Origin: Streptomyces sp. Tue6028
Lineage (GTDB): Bacteria; Actinomycetota; Actinomycetes; Streptomycetales; Streptomycetaceae
Reading direction: 5' to 3'
DNA length: 64,000 bases
Assembly: GCF_002300165.1 (NCBI RefSeq)
Contig: NZ_MLCE01000030.1
Coordinates: 1-64,000, forward strand
Part shown: positions 30,663-39,794 of the stretch, in pieces
How the letters are laid out: each line of letters starts with the position of its first letter
Numbering within the stretch: position 1 is the stretch's first letter
Made by a program: the position numbers and the translations under genes
Notes under the pieces: generated by a model
What the model was told of the DNA's origin: nothing
Databases searched by the model: none
The model's input: the letters and a program-made list of their open reading frames with translations, nothing else

Positions 30663-33542
30663 ATGCAGACCTCGCCGGACGGGCACGCGTACCCCGCTCA
30701 CTGGGAAGCCGACGTGGTGCTGCGCGACGGCGGCACCGCACGCATCAGGCCCATCACCGTCGATGACGCCGAGCGCCTGGTCAGCTTCTACGAGCAGGTG
30801 TCCGACGAGTCGAAGTACTACCGCTTCTTCGCGCCGTATCCGCGCCTGTCCGCGAAGGACGTCCACCGCTTCACGCACCACGACTTTGTGGACAGGGTGG
30901 GTCTCGCGGCCACAGTGGGCGGCGAGTTCATCGCCACCGTACGCTACGACCGCATCAATGCCGACGGCCTGCCCGCGTCCGCCCCCGCCGACGAGGCCGA
31001 GGTCGCCTTCCTCGTCCAGGACGCCCACCAGGGCCGCGGTGTCGCCTCGGCCCTCCTCGAACACATCGCGGCCGTGGCCCGTGAGCGAGGCATCCGCCGC
31101 TTCGCCGCCGAGGTGCTGCCCGCGAACAACAAGATGATCAAGGTGTTCACGGACGCCGGGTACACCCAGAAGCGCAGCTTCGAGGACGGCGTCGTACGCC
31201 TGGAGTTCGACCTCGAACCCACCGACCGCTCGCGTGCCGTCCAGTGGGCGCGCGAGCAGCGCGCCGAGGCCAGGTCCGTGCAGCGGCTGCTCGCCCCCGG
31301 CTCGGTCGCCGTCATCGGCGCGGGCCGCACCCCCGGCGGCGTCGGCCGCAGCGTCCTCGCCAACCTCCGCGACGCCGGCTTCACGGGCCGCCTCTTCGCG
31401 GTCAACAAGGCGCTCCAGGAGAAGGAACTCGACGGCGTCCCCGCCTACCGCTCCGTGCGCGACATCACCGAGCCCGTCGACCTCGCGGTCGTCGCCGTGC
31501 CCGCGCCCTACGTCCCCGAGGTCGTCGCGGAGTGCGGGGTGCACGGGGTGCAGGGACTCGTGGTGGTCTCCGCCGGATACGCGGAGAGCGGCCCCGAAGG
31601 ACGCCGGCTCCAGCGCGAACTGGTGCGCCAGGCACGCTCGTACGGCATGCGGATCATCGGCCCCAACGCCTTCGGCGTCATCAACACGTCCCCGCAGGTG
31701 CGCCTCAACGCCTCGCTCGCCCCTGAGATGCCGCGCCCCGGGCGGATAGGACTGTTCGCCCAGTCCGGGGCCATCGGCATCGCCCTGCTGTCCCGGCTGC
31801 ACCGGCGCGGCGGCGGTGTCACCGGTGTGACCGGCGTGTCCACCTTCGTCTCCTCGGGCAACCGCGCGGACGTCTCGGGCAACGACGTCCTCCAGTACTG
31901 GTACGACGACCCGGACACCGACGTCGCCCTCATGTACCTCGAATCCATCGGCAACCCGCGCAAGTTCACGCGCCTGGCCCGCCGGACGGCGGCGGCCAAG
32001 CCGCTCGTCGTGGTGCAGGGCGCGCGGCACGGCGGAGTGGCGCCCCTCGGTCACACCGTGCGGCCCACCCGCCTGCCGTACGCCACCGTGTCCGCCCTGT
32101 TGCGGCAGGCCGGGGTGATCCGCGTGGACACCATCACCGAACTGGTCGACGCCGGCCTGCTCCTGGCCCGTCAGCCGCTGCCCCAGGGTCCCCGGGTGGC
32201 CATCCTCGGCAATTCGGAGTCGCTGGGACTCCTCACCTACGACGCGTGCCTCGCCCAGGGGCTGCGCCCACTGCCCCCGCTGGACCTGACCACGGCGGCA
32301 TCGGCGGAGGACTTCCGGCGCGCGCTGGCCCACGCCCTGTCCGAGGGTGGCTGCGACGCCGTCGTGGTGACGGCGATCCCTGCGGTGGGGGAGACGTCCG
32401 CCCGGGACGCGGCCCTCGCCGAGGCCCTGCGCTCGGCCTCCGCCGAGGCCCCCACGAAGCCGGTGCTGGTCGTGCACGTCGAGCTCGGCGGACTCGCCGA
32501 GGCGCTGTCCGCGGCGGCGAGCACCGCGCCCCAGGCCGCACCCCAGGCTGCGGCCCCGGCTCCCGGAGCCGCGGACAGCGCCCGCACCCCCGCCGCCTCG
32601 GCCCCGCCCGCATCGCGGCCCCCCGGTCCGCCCGGCGAGGGCCCGCCGGCGCCGACGGGATCCGCGTCGGTGCCGGACCGCCGCCTCATCCCGGCCTACC
32701 CCGCGGCCGAGCGCGCCGTCCGCGCCCTCGCCGAGGCCGTCAGATACGCCCAGTGGCGACGCGACGCCGCCCAGCCCGGCAAGGTGCCCGAGTACGAGGA
32801 CATCGACGAGAAGGGAGCGGCCGCGCAGATCGACGCCCTCCTCGCACGAGGCGAGGGACTGACGCTCGGCGCGGAGGAGGCCTGCGTCCTGCTCGGGCGC
32901 TACGGCATCGACGTGCGCCGGGCCCTGCCCGCGCCCACGGTCGACGACGCCGTGCAGGCCGCGCGCACCCTCGGCTATCCCGTGGCCCTCAAGACCACCG
33001 CCCCGCACCTGCGGCACCGCGCCGACCTGGGAGGAGTCCGGCTCGACCTGGCGGACGAGGAACAATTGCGACGGGCGTACACGGAGTTGACCGACCTGTT
33101 CGGGACGCCCCACGAGCTGCGCCCCGTCGTCCAGGCGATGGCGCCGCGCGGAGTGGACACCGTCGTACGCGCCGTCATCGACCCGGCGGCCGGGGCGGTC
33201 CTGTCCTTCGGGCTCGCCGGGGCCGCCTCCGAACTGCTCGGCGACACCGCGCACCGGCTGGTCCCGGTCACCGACCGGGAGGCGACCTCCCTGGTCAGGT
33301 CGATCAGGACGGCGCCGCTGCTGTTCGGCTGGCGGGGCTCCGCGCCGGTCGACACGGCTGCCCTCGAAGAGCTGCTGCTGCGGGTGTCCCGGCTGGTCGA
33401 CGACCATCCCGAGGTCGTCGCCGTGTCGCTGGAGCCCGTGGTGGTCGCCCCGCACGGCCTCAGCGTGCTCGGCGCCACCGTGCGGCTGGCCCGAGCCCCC
33501 GTGCGTGACGATCTCGGTCCTCGCACGCTCCCCGTGGTCTGA
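30663..33542 (+). CDS. pat: GNAT acetyltransferase fused to acyl-CoA synthetase (Pat-type protein lysine acyltransferase)
   Basis: 959 residues. Order: GNAT domain first (about 20-185, with the acetyl-CoA loop VQDAHQGRGVASALLEH), then NDP-forming acyl-CoA synthetase alpha modules (CoA-binding VIGAGRTPGGVGRSVL; GHTVRPT near the site of the usual phospho-His), a low-complexity linker of Ala/Pro/Gly (about 615-672, including RPPGPPGEGPPAP), and a C-terminal ATP-grasp-like beta part. This domain order and collagen-like linker match the S. lividans Pat that acetylates acyl-CoA synthetases, from literature memory. TACTCT sits 7 bases before the ATG, so the mRNA may be leaderless. An in-frame GTG far upstream (30144) is rejected since it would run through ptsH. 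Confidence 0.88.
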   Translation: MQTSPDGHAYPAHWEADVVLRDGGTARIRPITVDDAERLVSFYEQVSDESKYYRFFAPYPRLSAKDVHRFTHHDFVDRVGLAATVGGEFIATVRYDRINADGLPASAPADEAEVAFLVQDAHQGRGVASALLEHIAAVARERGIRRFAAEVLPANNKMIKVFTDAGYTQKRSFEDGVVRLEFDLEPTDRSRAVQWAREQRAEARSVQRLLAPGSVAVIGAGRTPGGVGRSVLANLRDAGFTGRLFAVNKALQEKELDGVPAYRSVRDITEPVDLAVVAVPAPYVPEVVAECGVHGVQGLVVVSAGYAESGPEGRRLQRELVRQARSYGMRIIGPNAFGVINTSPQVRLNASLAPEMPRPGRIGLFAQSGAIGIALLSRLHRRGGGVTGVTGVSTFVSSGNRADVSGNDVLQYWYDDPDTDVALMYLESIGNPRKFTRLARRTAAAKPLVVVQGARHGGVAPLGHTVRPTRLPYATVSALLRQAGVIRVDTITELVDAGLLLARQPLPQGPRVAILGNSESLGLLTYDACLAQGLRPLPPLDLTTAASAEDFRRALAHALSEGGCDAVVVTAIPAVGETSARDAALAEALRSASAEAPTKPVLVVHVELGGLAEALSAAASTAPQAAPQAAAPAPGAADSARTPAASAPPASRPPGPPGEGPPAPTGSASVPDRRLIPAYPAAERAVRALAEAVRYAQWRRDAAQPGKVPEYEDIDEKGAAAQIDALLARGEGLTLGAEEACVLLGRYGIDVRRALPAPTVDDAVQAARTLGYPVALKTTAPHLRHRADLGGVRLDLADEEQLRRAYTELTDLFGTPHELRPVVQAMAPRGVDTVVRAVIDPAAGAVLSFGLAGAASELLGDTAHRLVPVTDREATSLVRSIRTAPLLFGWRGSAPVDTAALEELLLRVSRLVDDHPEVVAVSLEPVVVAPHGLSVLGATVRLARAPVRDDLGPRTLPVV

Positions 33543-33666
33543 GCCGGGCCGCCGTCCGGGCCCGCGGCGGGTGATCCGCGCCGCGCCCGCCCGGTGCCCG
33601 GTCCGCGCGCGACGGACACCCACGAGCGGTGCCTCGCAGTCAGTGGGCCACCGTAGGATGGACGTC

Positions 33667-34254
33667 ATGGCCAAGACCAGTACGACGACCCAGGGGCTGC
33701 GAGCGGCGATCGAGCGCAGCGGCTACTACCCGGCCCTCGTGGCCGAGGCGGTGGAGGCCGCGATCGGCGGCGAGACCATCCGGTCGTACCTGGTCCACCA
33801 GGAGACGACGTTCGACGCCAATGAGGTGCGCCGGCACGTCACGGTCCTCGTCCTCACCGGAAACCGCTTCATCGTGAGCCACACCGACGAGCAGGCCGCC
33901 GACAGCACCTCCCCGACGCCGTACGCCACGACGTCGACGGAGTCGGTGAAACTCGGCCGGATCTCGTCGGTCGTCGTCAGCCGAGTCGTCTCGAACCCGG
34001 AGTCGTACACACCGGGCACCCTGCCCCGCGAGGTCGTCCTGACCATCGGCTGGGGCGCGGTCTCCCGCATCGACCTGGAGCCCGCCGCCTGCGGCGATCC
34101 CAACTGCGAAGCGGACCACGGCTACACGGGCAATTCGACGGCCGACGACCTGAGCCTGCGGGTCAGCGAGGCCGGCGACGGCCCGGAGACGGTGCGCCAG
34201 GCCCTGGCCTTCGCGCAGGCCCTCTCCGAGGCGACCGCGGACATCACCCGCTGA
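33667..34254 (+). CDS. DUF5998 family protein
   Basis: 195 residues, a conserved actinobacterial protein of unknown function. It reads as soluble alpha/beta, with HHTVLVLTGNRFIVSHTDE-like strands (here RHVTVLVLTGNRFIVSHTDE) suggesting a PH-like fold, and a CGDPNCEADH stretch. ATG at 33667 is chosen because TAGGAT lies exactly 7 bases before it (leaderless); ATG at 33658 overlaps that -10. Its TGA overlaps the ATG of the next gene (TGATG), so the two are coupled. Confidence 0.82.
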   Translation: MAKTSTTTQGLRAAIERSGYYPALVAEAVEAAIGGETIRSYLVHQETTFDANEVRRHVTVLVLTGNRFIVSHTDEQAADSTSPTPYATTSTESVKLGRISSVVVSRVVSNPESYTPGTLPREVVLTIGWGAVSRIDLEPAACGDPNCEADHGYTGNSTADDLSLRVSEAGDGPETVRQALAFAQALSEATADITR

Positions 34255-35495
34255 TGTCGCATCCGTTCCCCTCCGCAGCCCACGAGGGCGGGCGTTTCGC
34301 GCCCGCCCCGCCCCCGTCCGCCTGGGACCAGCCGGAGCCGCTCGCCGTGGGCTCCGCGCCCGTTCCCGAGTACGGCGCCGGTTCCCTCGCGGACCTGCTG
34401 CCCACGCTCGCCGCGGGCATGGGTGTGCCCGGCCTGACCGCCGCCATACCGGAGCTGGACGCGGCCGACCGGAACTGCGTCTTCCTGATCGACGGTCTCG
34501 GCTGGGAGCAGCTCAAGGCCCACCCCGAAGAGGCCCCCTTCATGGCGTCGATCCTGGCGTCGTCCCGAGGGGGCACGGGCCGCCCCATCACCGCGGGTTA
34601 CCCCGCGACCACCGCGACCTCGCTCGCCTCCGTCGGGACCGGCCTGCCGCCCGGCGCGCACGGCCTGCCCGGCTACACCGCCCGGAATCCGGCGACCGGC
34701 GAGCTGATGAACCAGCTCCGCTGGAACCCGTGGACGGAGCCGACCGCCTGGCAGCCCTATCCGACGGTCTTCCAGCTGGCGGACGCGGCGGGCGTGCACA
34801 CCGCGCAGGTCTCGTCGCCCACCTTCCAGAACACGCCCCTGACGAAGATCGCGCTGTCCGGCGGCACGTTCCACGGACGGTTGTCCGGCGAGGAGCGCAT
34901 GGACCTCGCGGCCGAGCAACTGGCCGCCGGGGACCGCTCGCTGGTCTACACGTACTACGCCGAGGTGGACGGCAAGGGCCATCGCTTCGGCGTCGACTCG
35001 GACCCCTGGCGCGGCCAGCTCATGTACGTCGACCGGCTGGTCCAGCGCCTCGCGGAGCAGTTGCCGCCCCGTACGGCGCTGTACGTGACCGCCGACCACG
35101 GCATGATCGACATCCCGTTCGACGAGCAGCACCGCATCGACTTCGACGAGGACTGGGAGCTGCGGGCCGGGGTCGCCCTGCTGGGCGGCGAGGGCCGCGC
35201 CCGCCACGTCTACGCGGTGCCGGGCGCCGCGGCGGACGTCCTGACCTGCTGGCGAGAGGTGCTCGGCGAGCAGTTCTGGGTGGCCTCGCGGGACGAGGCG
35301 ATCGCCGCGGGCTGGTTCGGCCCGCAGGTCGACGAGCGGGTGTACGCCCGGATCGGCGACGTCGTCGCGGCGGCCCGCGACGACGTGCTGATCATCGCGT
35401 CCGAGCGGGAGCCGAAGGAGTCCGCGATGGTCGGCAACCACGGCTCCATGACCCCCGCCGAACAGCTCGTGCCCCTCCTGCACGTACGCTCCTAG
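34254..35495 (+). CDS. alkaline phosphatase superfamily nucleotide pyrophosphatase/phosphodiesterase
   Basis: 413 residues of the type I phosphodiesterase/nucleotide pyrophosphatase family. The metal and nucleophile motifs are FLIDGLGW (Asp), PATTATSLAS (Thr nucleophile), AEVDGKGHRFG (Asp, His), TADHGMIDI (Asp, His) and GNHGSM (His). No signal peptide is seen. It starts on the last base of the DUF5998 stop codon. The substrate could be a nucleotide sugar, NAD or a phosphodiester metabolite; sequence alone does not say. Confidence 0.88.
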   Translation: MSHPFPSAAHEGGRFAPAPPPSAWDQPEPLAVGSAPVPEYGAGSLADLLPTLAAGMGVPGLTAAIPELDAADRNCVFLIDGLGWEQLKAHPEEAPFMASILASSRGGTGRPITAGYPATTATSLASVGTGLPPGAHGLPGYTARNPATGELMNQLRWNPWTEPTAWQPYPTVFQLADAAGVHTAQVSSPTFQNTPLTKIALSGGTFHGRLSGEERMDLAAEQLAAGDRSLVYTYYAEVDGKGHRFGVDSDPWRGQLMYVDRLVQRLAEQLPPRTALYVTADHGMIDIPFDEQHRIDFDEDWELRAGVALLGGEGRARHVYAVPGAAADVLTCWREVLGEQFWVASRDEAIAAGWFGPQVDERVYARIGDVVAAARDDVLIIASEREPKESAMVGNHGSMTPAEQLVPLLHVRS

Positions 35496-35563
35496 GCTGT
35501 TCCCGTACGCTGATCACGTACCCCCGCCCCGTACTCCCGTTGCCGAAAGGTGCTCAACTCCCC

Positions 35564-36211
35564 ATGCCCGAGCTGGTGTTCTTCTCCGGAACCATGGACT
35601 GCGGGAAGTCGACGCTGGCTCTCCAGATCGAGCACAACCGCTCGGCGCGGGGCCTGCAGGGCATGATCTTCACGCGTGACGACCGGGCGGGCGAGGGCAA
35701 GCTCTCCTCCCGGCTGGGCCTGGTCACGGACGCCGTCGAGGTGGCGGACGACCAGGACCTGTACGGATACCTGGTCGACCATCTCTCCCAGGGCGGCCGG
35801 GCGGACTACGTGATCGCGGACGAGGCGCAGTTCCTCGCCCCCGCGCAGATCGACCAGCTCGCCCGTGTGGTCGACGACCTGGGCCTCGACGTCTACGCCT
35901 TCGGGATCACCACCGACTTCCGGTCCAAGCTGTTCCCCGGCTCCCAGCGGCTCGTGGAGCTGGCCGACCGGGTCGAGGTCCTCCAGGTCGAGGCCCTGTG
36001 CTGGTGCGGCGCCCGCGCGACCCACAACGCCCGCACCATAGGCGGCGAGATGGTCGTCGAGGGCGCCCAGGTCGTCGTCGGCGACGTCAACCAGTCCGAG
36101 GACATCGGGTACGAGGTGCTGTGCCGTCGGCACCACCGCCGTCGGATGACGGCCGCGACGGCACGGGCGGGCGCCCTGTCACCGGACGTGCTGCCGGTGG
36201 CCTCGGCCTGA
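35564..36211 (+). CDS. tdk: thymidine kinase
   Basis: 215 residues of the type II (Tdk) family, phosphorylating thymidine for salvage. P-loop SGTMDCGKST (8-17), catalytic Glu in IADEAQFL, and a C-terminal zinc ribbon with CWCG and, after the lasso VVVGDVNQSEDIGYEVLCRRHH, a further Cys/His pair. ATG at 35564 is placed 11 bases after GAAAGG. It follows the phosphodiesterase by 68 bases and may be co-transcribed, which would join two nucleotide-metabolism steps. Confidence 0.94.
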   Translation: MPELVFFSGTMDCGKSTLALQIEHNRSARGLQGMIFTRDDRAGEGKLSSRLGLVTDAVEVADDQDLYGYLVDHLSQGGRADYVIADEAQFLAPAQIDQLARVVDDLGLDVYAFGITTDFRSKLFPGSQRLVELADRVEVLQVEALCWCGARATHNARTIGGEMVVEGAQVVVGDVNQSEDIGYEVLCRRHHRRRMTAATARAGALSPDVLPVASA

Positions 36212-36252
36212 TCTCGCGGGGCGTGAGTCCCGGGACGTCACAAGGGCCGGCC

Positions 36253-37065
36253 TCAGGATTCCCGGCGGTCGGCGTGGATGAGCGAGAACATCGCGCCCTC
36301 GGGGTCCACCACCGTCGCCACCCGCCCGTACGGCGAGTCGTGGGCGGACTTGAGGAGATGCCCGCCGAGCTCGACGACATGCCGGGCGCCGTCGTCCACG
36401 TCCGCGACCTCGAAGTACGTCAGCCAGTGCGGTCCGCGGTCGCGCGGCAGCGCGTTCCCGACGCCGTGGACGCCGGCCACCGGGTGGCCCTCGATGTGCA
36501 GGGTCACATAGTCGAAGTCGGCCGAGACGGTCGGCTCCAGCCGGTATCCGAACACCCCTTGATAGAACTTGACCACGCTGTCGGTGTCGCGGGTCACGAG
36601 CTCGTTCCACGCGGGTGTGCCGGGCACCCCGGTGATCCCCGTGCCCAGGTGTTCGGCGGCCTGCCAGATGCCGAAGACGGCGCCCGTCGGGTCCGAGGCG
36701 ATCGCCATGCGCCCGGCCTCCCCGGCGTCGAGGGGACCCACGCCCACCGTGCCGCCGCTGTGTCGGACCGTCTCCGCGGTCACGTCCACGTCGTCCGAGG
36801 CCAGGTAGGGCGTCCAGGCGATGGGCAGATGCCGGTCGGGTGGCAGCTGGCCGATCCCCGCCACCTCGTGACTGTCCAGCAGAGCCCGCACGTACGGGCC
36901 GAGCTGCTGCGGTCCCGGCCGGAACTCCCAGCCGAACAGCTGTCCGTAGAACTCCTGGGTCGCGGCCATCCCGTGCACCATCAGGCTCACCCAGCAGGGT
37001 GTGCCGGGTGTGCGCCGAGCGTGCGTGGTGCCGTTCAGGCCGGTCGACCCCCGTGCCTCGGTCAT
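36253..37065 (-). CDS. double VOC-domain protein (glyoxalase/dioxygenase fold)
   Basis: 270 residues containing two beta-alpha-beta-beta-beta units, each opening with a short conserved core: CWVSLMVHGMAATQEFYGQLFGW (in part) and WNELVTRDTDSVVKFYQGVFGY (in part). It is therefore a monomeric VOC enzyme or binding protein. Metal-ligand His/Glu residues are incomplete in the first half, so it may be a drug/metabolite-binding type. ATG at 37065 is preferred over GTG at 37071 for spacing from AGAGAG. It is convergent with tdk. Confidence 0.85.
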   Translation of the reverse strand: MTEARGSTGLNGTTHARRTPGTPCWVSLMVHGMAATQEFYGQLFGWEFRPGPQQLGPYVRALLDSHEVAGIGQLPPDRHLPIAWTPYLASDDVDVTAETVRHSGGTVGVGPLDAGEAGRMAIASDPTGAVFGIWQAAEHLGTGITGVPGTPAWNELVTRDTDSVVKFYQGVFGYRLEPTVSADFDYVTLHIEGHPVAGVHGVGNALPRDRGPHWLTYFEVADVDDGARHVVELGGHLLKSAHDSPYGRVATVVDPEGAMFSLIHADRRES

Positions 37066-37389
37066 CGTCACTCTCTTCTCGGCCCCTCGCGGTGGCCGGT
37101 CACCTTCCGCCTACGAACACGGGTACCGCAGCGGCACCCGTGCAAGCCCCGTGCCGATGTTCGCACCACCGGTCACACCGCGCGCTCCGGTCGCACCGCC
37201 GCTCGGCGGTCCCCGGCCGGAGGATGCCCGGAGTGTCGTTCCTCATCCGTTTCGGCGTGATTGCCGGGTGGTGTCCATCAGCTGTACAGCATGTGCCCGA
37301 TCCCGTACGCCTCGTGATCGGACCTGTCCGGCCGAGCAGAGTAGCCGGAGCTGGACGACGCGGCCACCCCGTGCGCGAGGATGGTGGAC

Positions 37390-38217
37390 ATGAACGCCAT
37401 CATCACCGCACCTGAACTCGCGAGCGATCTGGCAGGACCGAACCCGCCGGTCCTCCTCGACGTCCGCTGGCAGTTGGGCGGCCCGAACCTGCGCGACGAG
37501 TACGAGAAGGCGCACATCCCGGGAGCCGTCTTCGTCGATCTGGATTCCGAACTCGCCGGTCCGGCCGGGGCGGCCGGGCGGCATCCCCTGCCCGATCTCG
37601 ACGTCTTCGGCTCCGCGATGCGAGCCGCCGGCGTGTCCGCGGACCGCGATGTCGTCGTGTACGACGGCGGCCAGGGCTGGGCCGCCGCGCGCGCCTGGTG
37701 GCTGCTGGGCTATTCGGGTCATCCGTCGGTACGCGTCCTCGACGGAGGGTTCGCCGCCTGGAACGGACCGTTGTCCTCGGAGCGGCCGGCCCCGGAGCCC
37801 GGAAGCTTCGTACCGGCACCGGGTGCGCGCCCGCTGCTCGACGCGGACGGCGCGGCGGCTCTCGCCCGTACCGGTGTCCTGCTCGACGCCCGTGCGGGTG
37901 AGCGCTACCGCGGCGAGGTCGAGCCGATCGACCCGGTCGGCGGGCACATCCCCGGCGCCGTGTCCGCGCCGACCACGGAGAACGTCGAGGCCGACGGACG
38001 GTTCCTGCCCGCCGCCGAACTCGCCGGCCGCTTCAAGTCGCTGGGCGCCGACGCCACTTCCGAGGTGGGCGTCTACTGCGGCTCCGGTGTCTCCGGCGCG
38101 CACGAGGTCCTGGCCCTCGCCGTGGCGGGCATCCCCTCGGCCCTTTACGTGGGTTCCTGGTCCGAGTGGTCCCGGGACGGGAACCGTCCGGTCGCGGTGG
38201 GACCCGACCCCCAGTGA
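37390..38217 (+). CDS. two-domain rhodanese sulfurtransferase
   Basis: 275 residues. Two rhodanese domains: the first (about 1-125) lacks the catalytic cysteine, and the second has CGSGVSGAHE (active-site loop), which resembles 3-mercaptopyruvate sulfurtransferase (CG(S/T)GVTA) more than thiosulfate-specific CRKGVT loops. ATG at 37390 follows GAGG by 9 bases; ATG at 37381 directly abuts that box and is less likely. It is followed by a strong terminator. Likely role: sulfur transfer or cyanide detoxification in the cytosol. Confidence 0.9.
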   Translation: MNAIITAPELASDLAGPNPPVLLDVRWQLGGPNLRDEYEKAHIPGAVFVDLDSELAGPAGAAGRHPLPDLDVFGSAMRAAGVSADRDVVVYDGGQGWAAARAWWLLGYSGHPSVRVLDGGFAAWNGPLSSERPAPEPGSFVPAPGARPLLDADGAAALARTGVLLDARAGERYRGEVEPIDPVGGHIPGAVSAPTTENVEADGRFLPAAELAGRFKSLGADATSEVGVYCGSGVSGAHEVLALAVAGIPSALYVGSWSEWSRDGNRPVAVGPDPQ

Positions 38218-38220
38218 CAG

Positions 38221-38257
38221 CGAAGGGGCCCGCGCCGAACCGGTGCGGGCCCCTTCG
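38221..38257. terminator. bidirectional terminator, sulfurtransferase / sepH
   Basis: CGAAGGGGCCCGC (38221-38233) and its complement (38245-38257) with an 11-base loop, immediately after the sulfurtransferase stop and before the convergent sepH end. Confidence 0.87.
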
Positions 38258-38269
38258 TCGGACAACTGA

Positions 38270-39322
38270 CTAGTCCTGCTTCTTCCGTCGCGTACCGAAG
38301 ACGATCTCGTCCCAGCTCGGTACCGCCGCTCGGCGGCCCGGCCGGACGCCGTCGGCCTCGGCCTGCCGGTCTGTCGCGCCGACCAGACGGTCGCGATGGC
38401 TGCCCACCGAACGCGGCATCAGGACGTCCGCGTACGCCGAACCGGCACCGGCCGACGCCGCGGGAGCCGGGGGCTCCTCCGCCTCGGGCTCGGGGTCGGG
38501 CTCCTCCGCGGCGGGCCGCTCGGTGGTCGAGGGCCGCTCGGGCACCACCATGTCGCCCCGGAAGCTGGGCACCGCCTCCAGGAGGCTGGTCAGCGAATCC
38601 CGGTCGCCGGACTCCTCGACCGGCTCCGGGGACGGGGCGGGCAGGCTCGGCCGCTCCATCTGCCGGTCCAGGGCGCGGTCCAGCGGACGGTCCCGGGGCA
38701 GCCGCGCGATCCGCGGGACGAACGGGAAGCTCGGCTCGGGCGCGGCGAGGTCGTCGGACTCGCCGATCAGCGAGCGCGCCTCGTCGTCGACCGCCTGGAC
38801 CAGGCGCCGCGGCGGGTCGTACGTCCAGCTCGCCGAGTGCGGTTCGCCCGCGACCCGGTAGACCAGCAGGACTTCCCAGGTGCCGTCGTCGCGGCGCCAC
38901 GAGTCCCACTGCACGGTGTCCTTCTCGGCCCCGCGCAGCACCAGTCGCTCCTGGACGGCCTCGCCGAGCTGAGGACCGGCGTTCTCGCCGGGGCGGCGGA
39001 CCGGGGTCTTCCGCGCGCGCTCGGCCATGAAGGCGCGCTCGGCGAGCACGGGCCCCTCGAAGCGGCGTACGCGGTCGACGGGGATTCCGGCGAGCTGGGC
39101 GACCTCCTCCGCGGAGGCGCCGGCACGTATACGCGCCTGGATGTCGCGGGGGCGGAGATGGCTCTCCACCTCGATCTCGATCTGGCCGAGGCGGGGACGG
39201 TCGCCGCGTACGGCGGCGCGCAGACGCTCGTCAATCGGAAGCGTGTACTCCGTGCTGTCCGCAGCCTTCAGCACCAGCCGTGTGCCGTCGTTAGAGACGG
39301 CCACGACACGCAGTTCGGGCAT
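38270..39322 (-). CDS. sepH: SepH, actinobacterial cell division (FtsZ-associated) protein
   Basis: 350 residues. The N-terminal DUF3071 domain begins MPELRVVAVSNDGTRLVL and includes a helix-turn-helix-like segment (ASAEEVAQLAGIPVDRVRRF). A long acidic, proline-rich disordered middle (about 225-320) leads to the conserved C-terminal motif PSWDEIVFGTRRK. This is the layout of SepH of Streptomyces, which directly stimulates FtsZ assembly for division. ATG at 39322 follows GGGAGGT with ideal spacing. It lies in the same neighbourhood as sepH in other streptomycetes (from memory, SCO5855). Confidence 0.92.
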   Translation of the reverse strand: MPELRVVAVSNDGTRLVLKAADSTEYTLPIDERLRAAVRGDRPRLGQIEIEVESHLRPRDIQARIRAGASAEEVAQLAGIPVDRVRRFEGPVLAERAFMAERARKTPVRRPGENAGPQLGEAVQERLVLRGAEKDTVQWDSWRRDDGTWEVLLVYRVAGEPHSASWTYDPPRRLVQAVDDEARSLIGESDDLAAPEPSFPFVPRIARLPRDRPLDRALDRQMERPSLPAPSPEPVEESGDRDSLTSLLEAVPSFRGDMVVPERPSTTERPAAEEPDPEPEAEEPPAPAASAGAGSAYADVLMPRSVGSHRDRLVGATDRQAEADGVRPGRRAAVPSWDEIVFGTRRKKQD

Positions 39323-39794
39323 GGGGACCTCCCGGGTGGTGCCTGCCGACGTCACGTGCGTCGCTGCTTCCGCTAGTCGAGTGTGGCCTGCCCGGGTGCA
39401 GCCTGCCACAACCTTGCCGAGTTGCCCGGCGTGTCGGGCATGGGCCCGGGAGCGCCGTTATGGCACGGTTACCTTTTCGCAACGCTAAGTGACGAACCTC
39501 ATCACCCTGTGCAACGAGCCCCCTCCCGGCGGTCCTGCAAGGCCCCGGACACCCTGGCGGGAGTCCGGACCCAGGGCTCGCAACAGTACTCCATTCGGGC
39601 CACCTACGTGGATCGGCGCGCCGCCCAACTTCGGTCAAGGGGTGGTAGTTGGCCGCCCGAAGCGCCGCATTCGTGACCATGGAACGTGGCGCACTTCACC
39701 TAATCGTCGGAAACGGAACCAATCGTTTCGCCCGTACGTCCCCTTCTCGTGCAGTCGGTCGACCAAGTTCGGGAAAGGCAGGCAAGGTCCGGGG
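39323..39794. other. 472-bp divergent region, sepH / membrane protein
   Basis: No gene is convincing here. It should carry the sepH promoter (minus strand) and that of 39795. TCGGAAACGGAACC (39707-39720) includes a GGAAC motif of ECF sigma-factor type, but no matching -10 could be fixed. The 39600-39760 part is less GC-rich than average. Confidence 0.35.

Noticed and set aside
30507..33674. More than 1000-codon open frame opposite the Pat gene
   Set aside because: A shadow of the Pat gene: no ribosome box at its start and low-complexity Gly/Val/Arg/Asp composition.
39700..39745. ECF-sigma promoter at GGAAC before the 39795 gene
   Set aside because: The -35-like motif stands alone; no matching -10 at a fixed spacing could be read.
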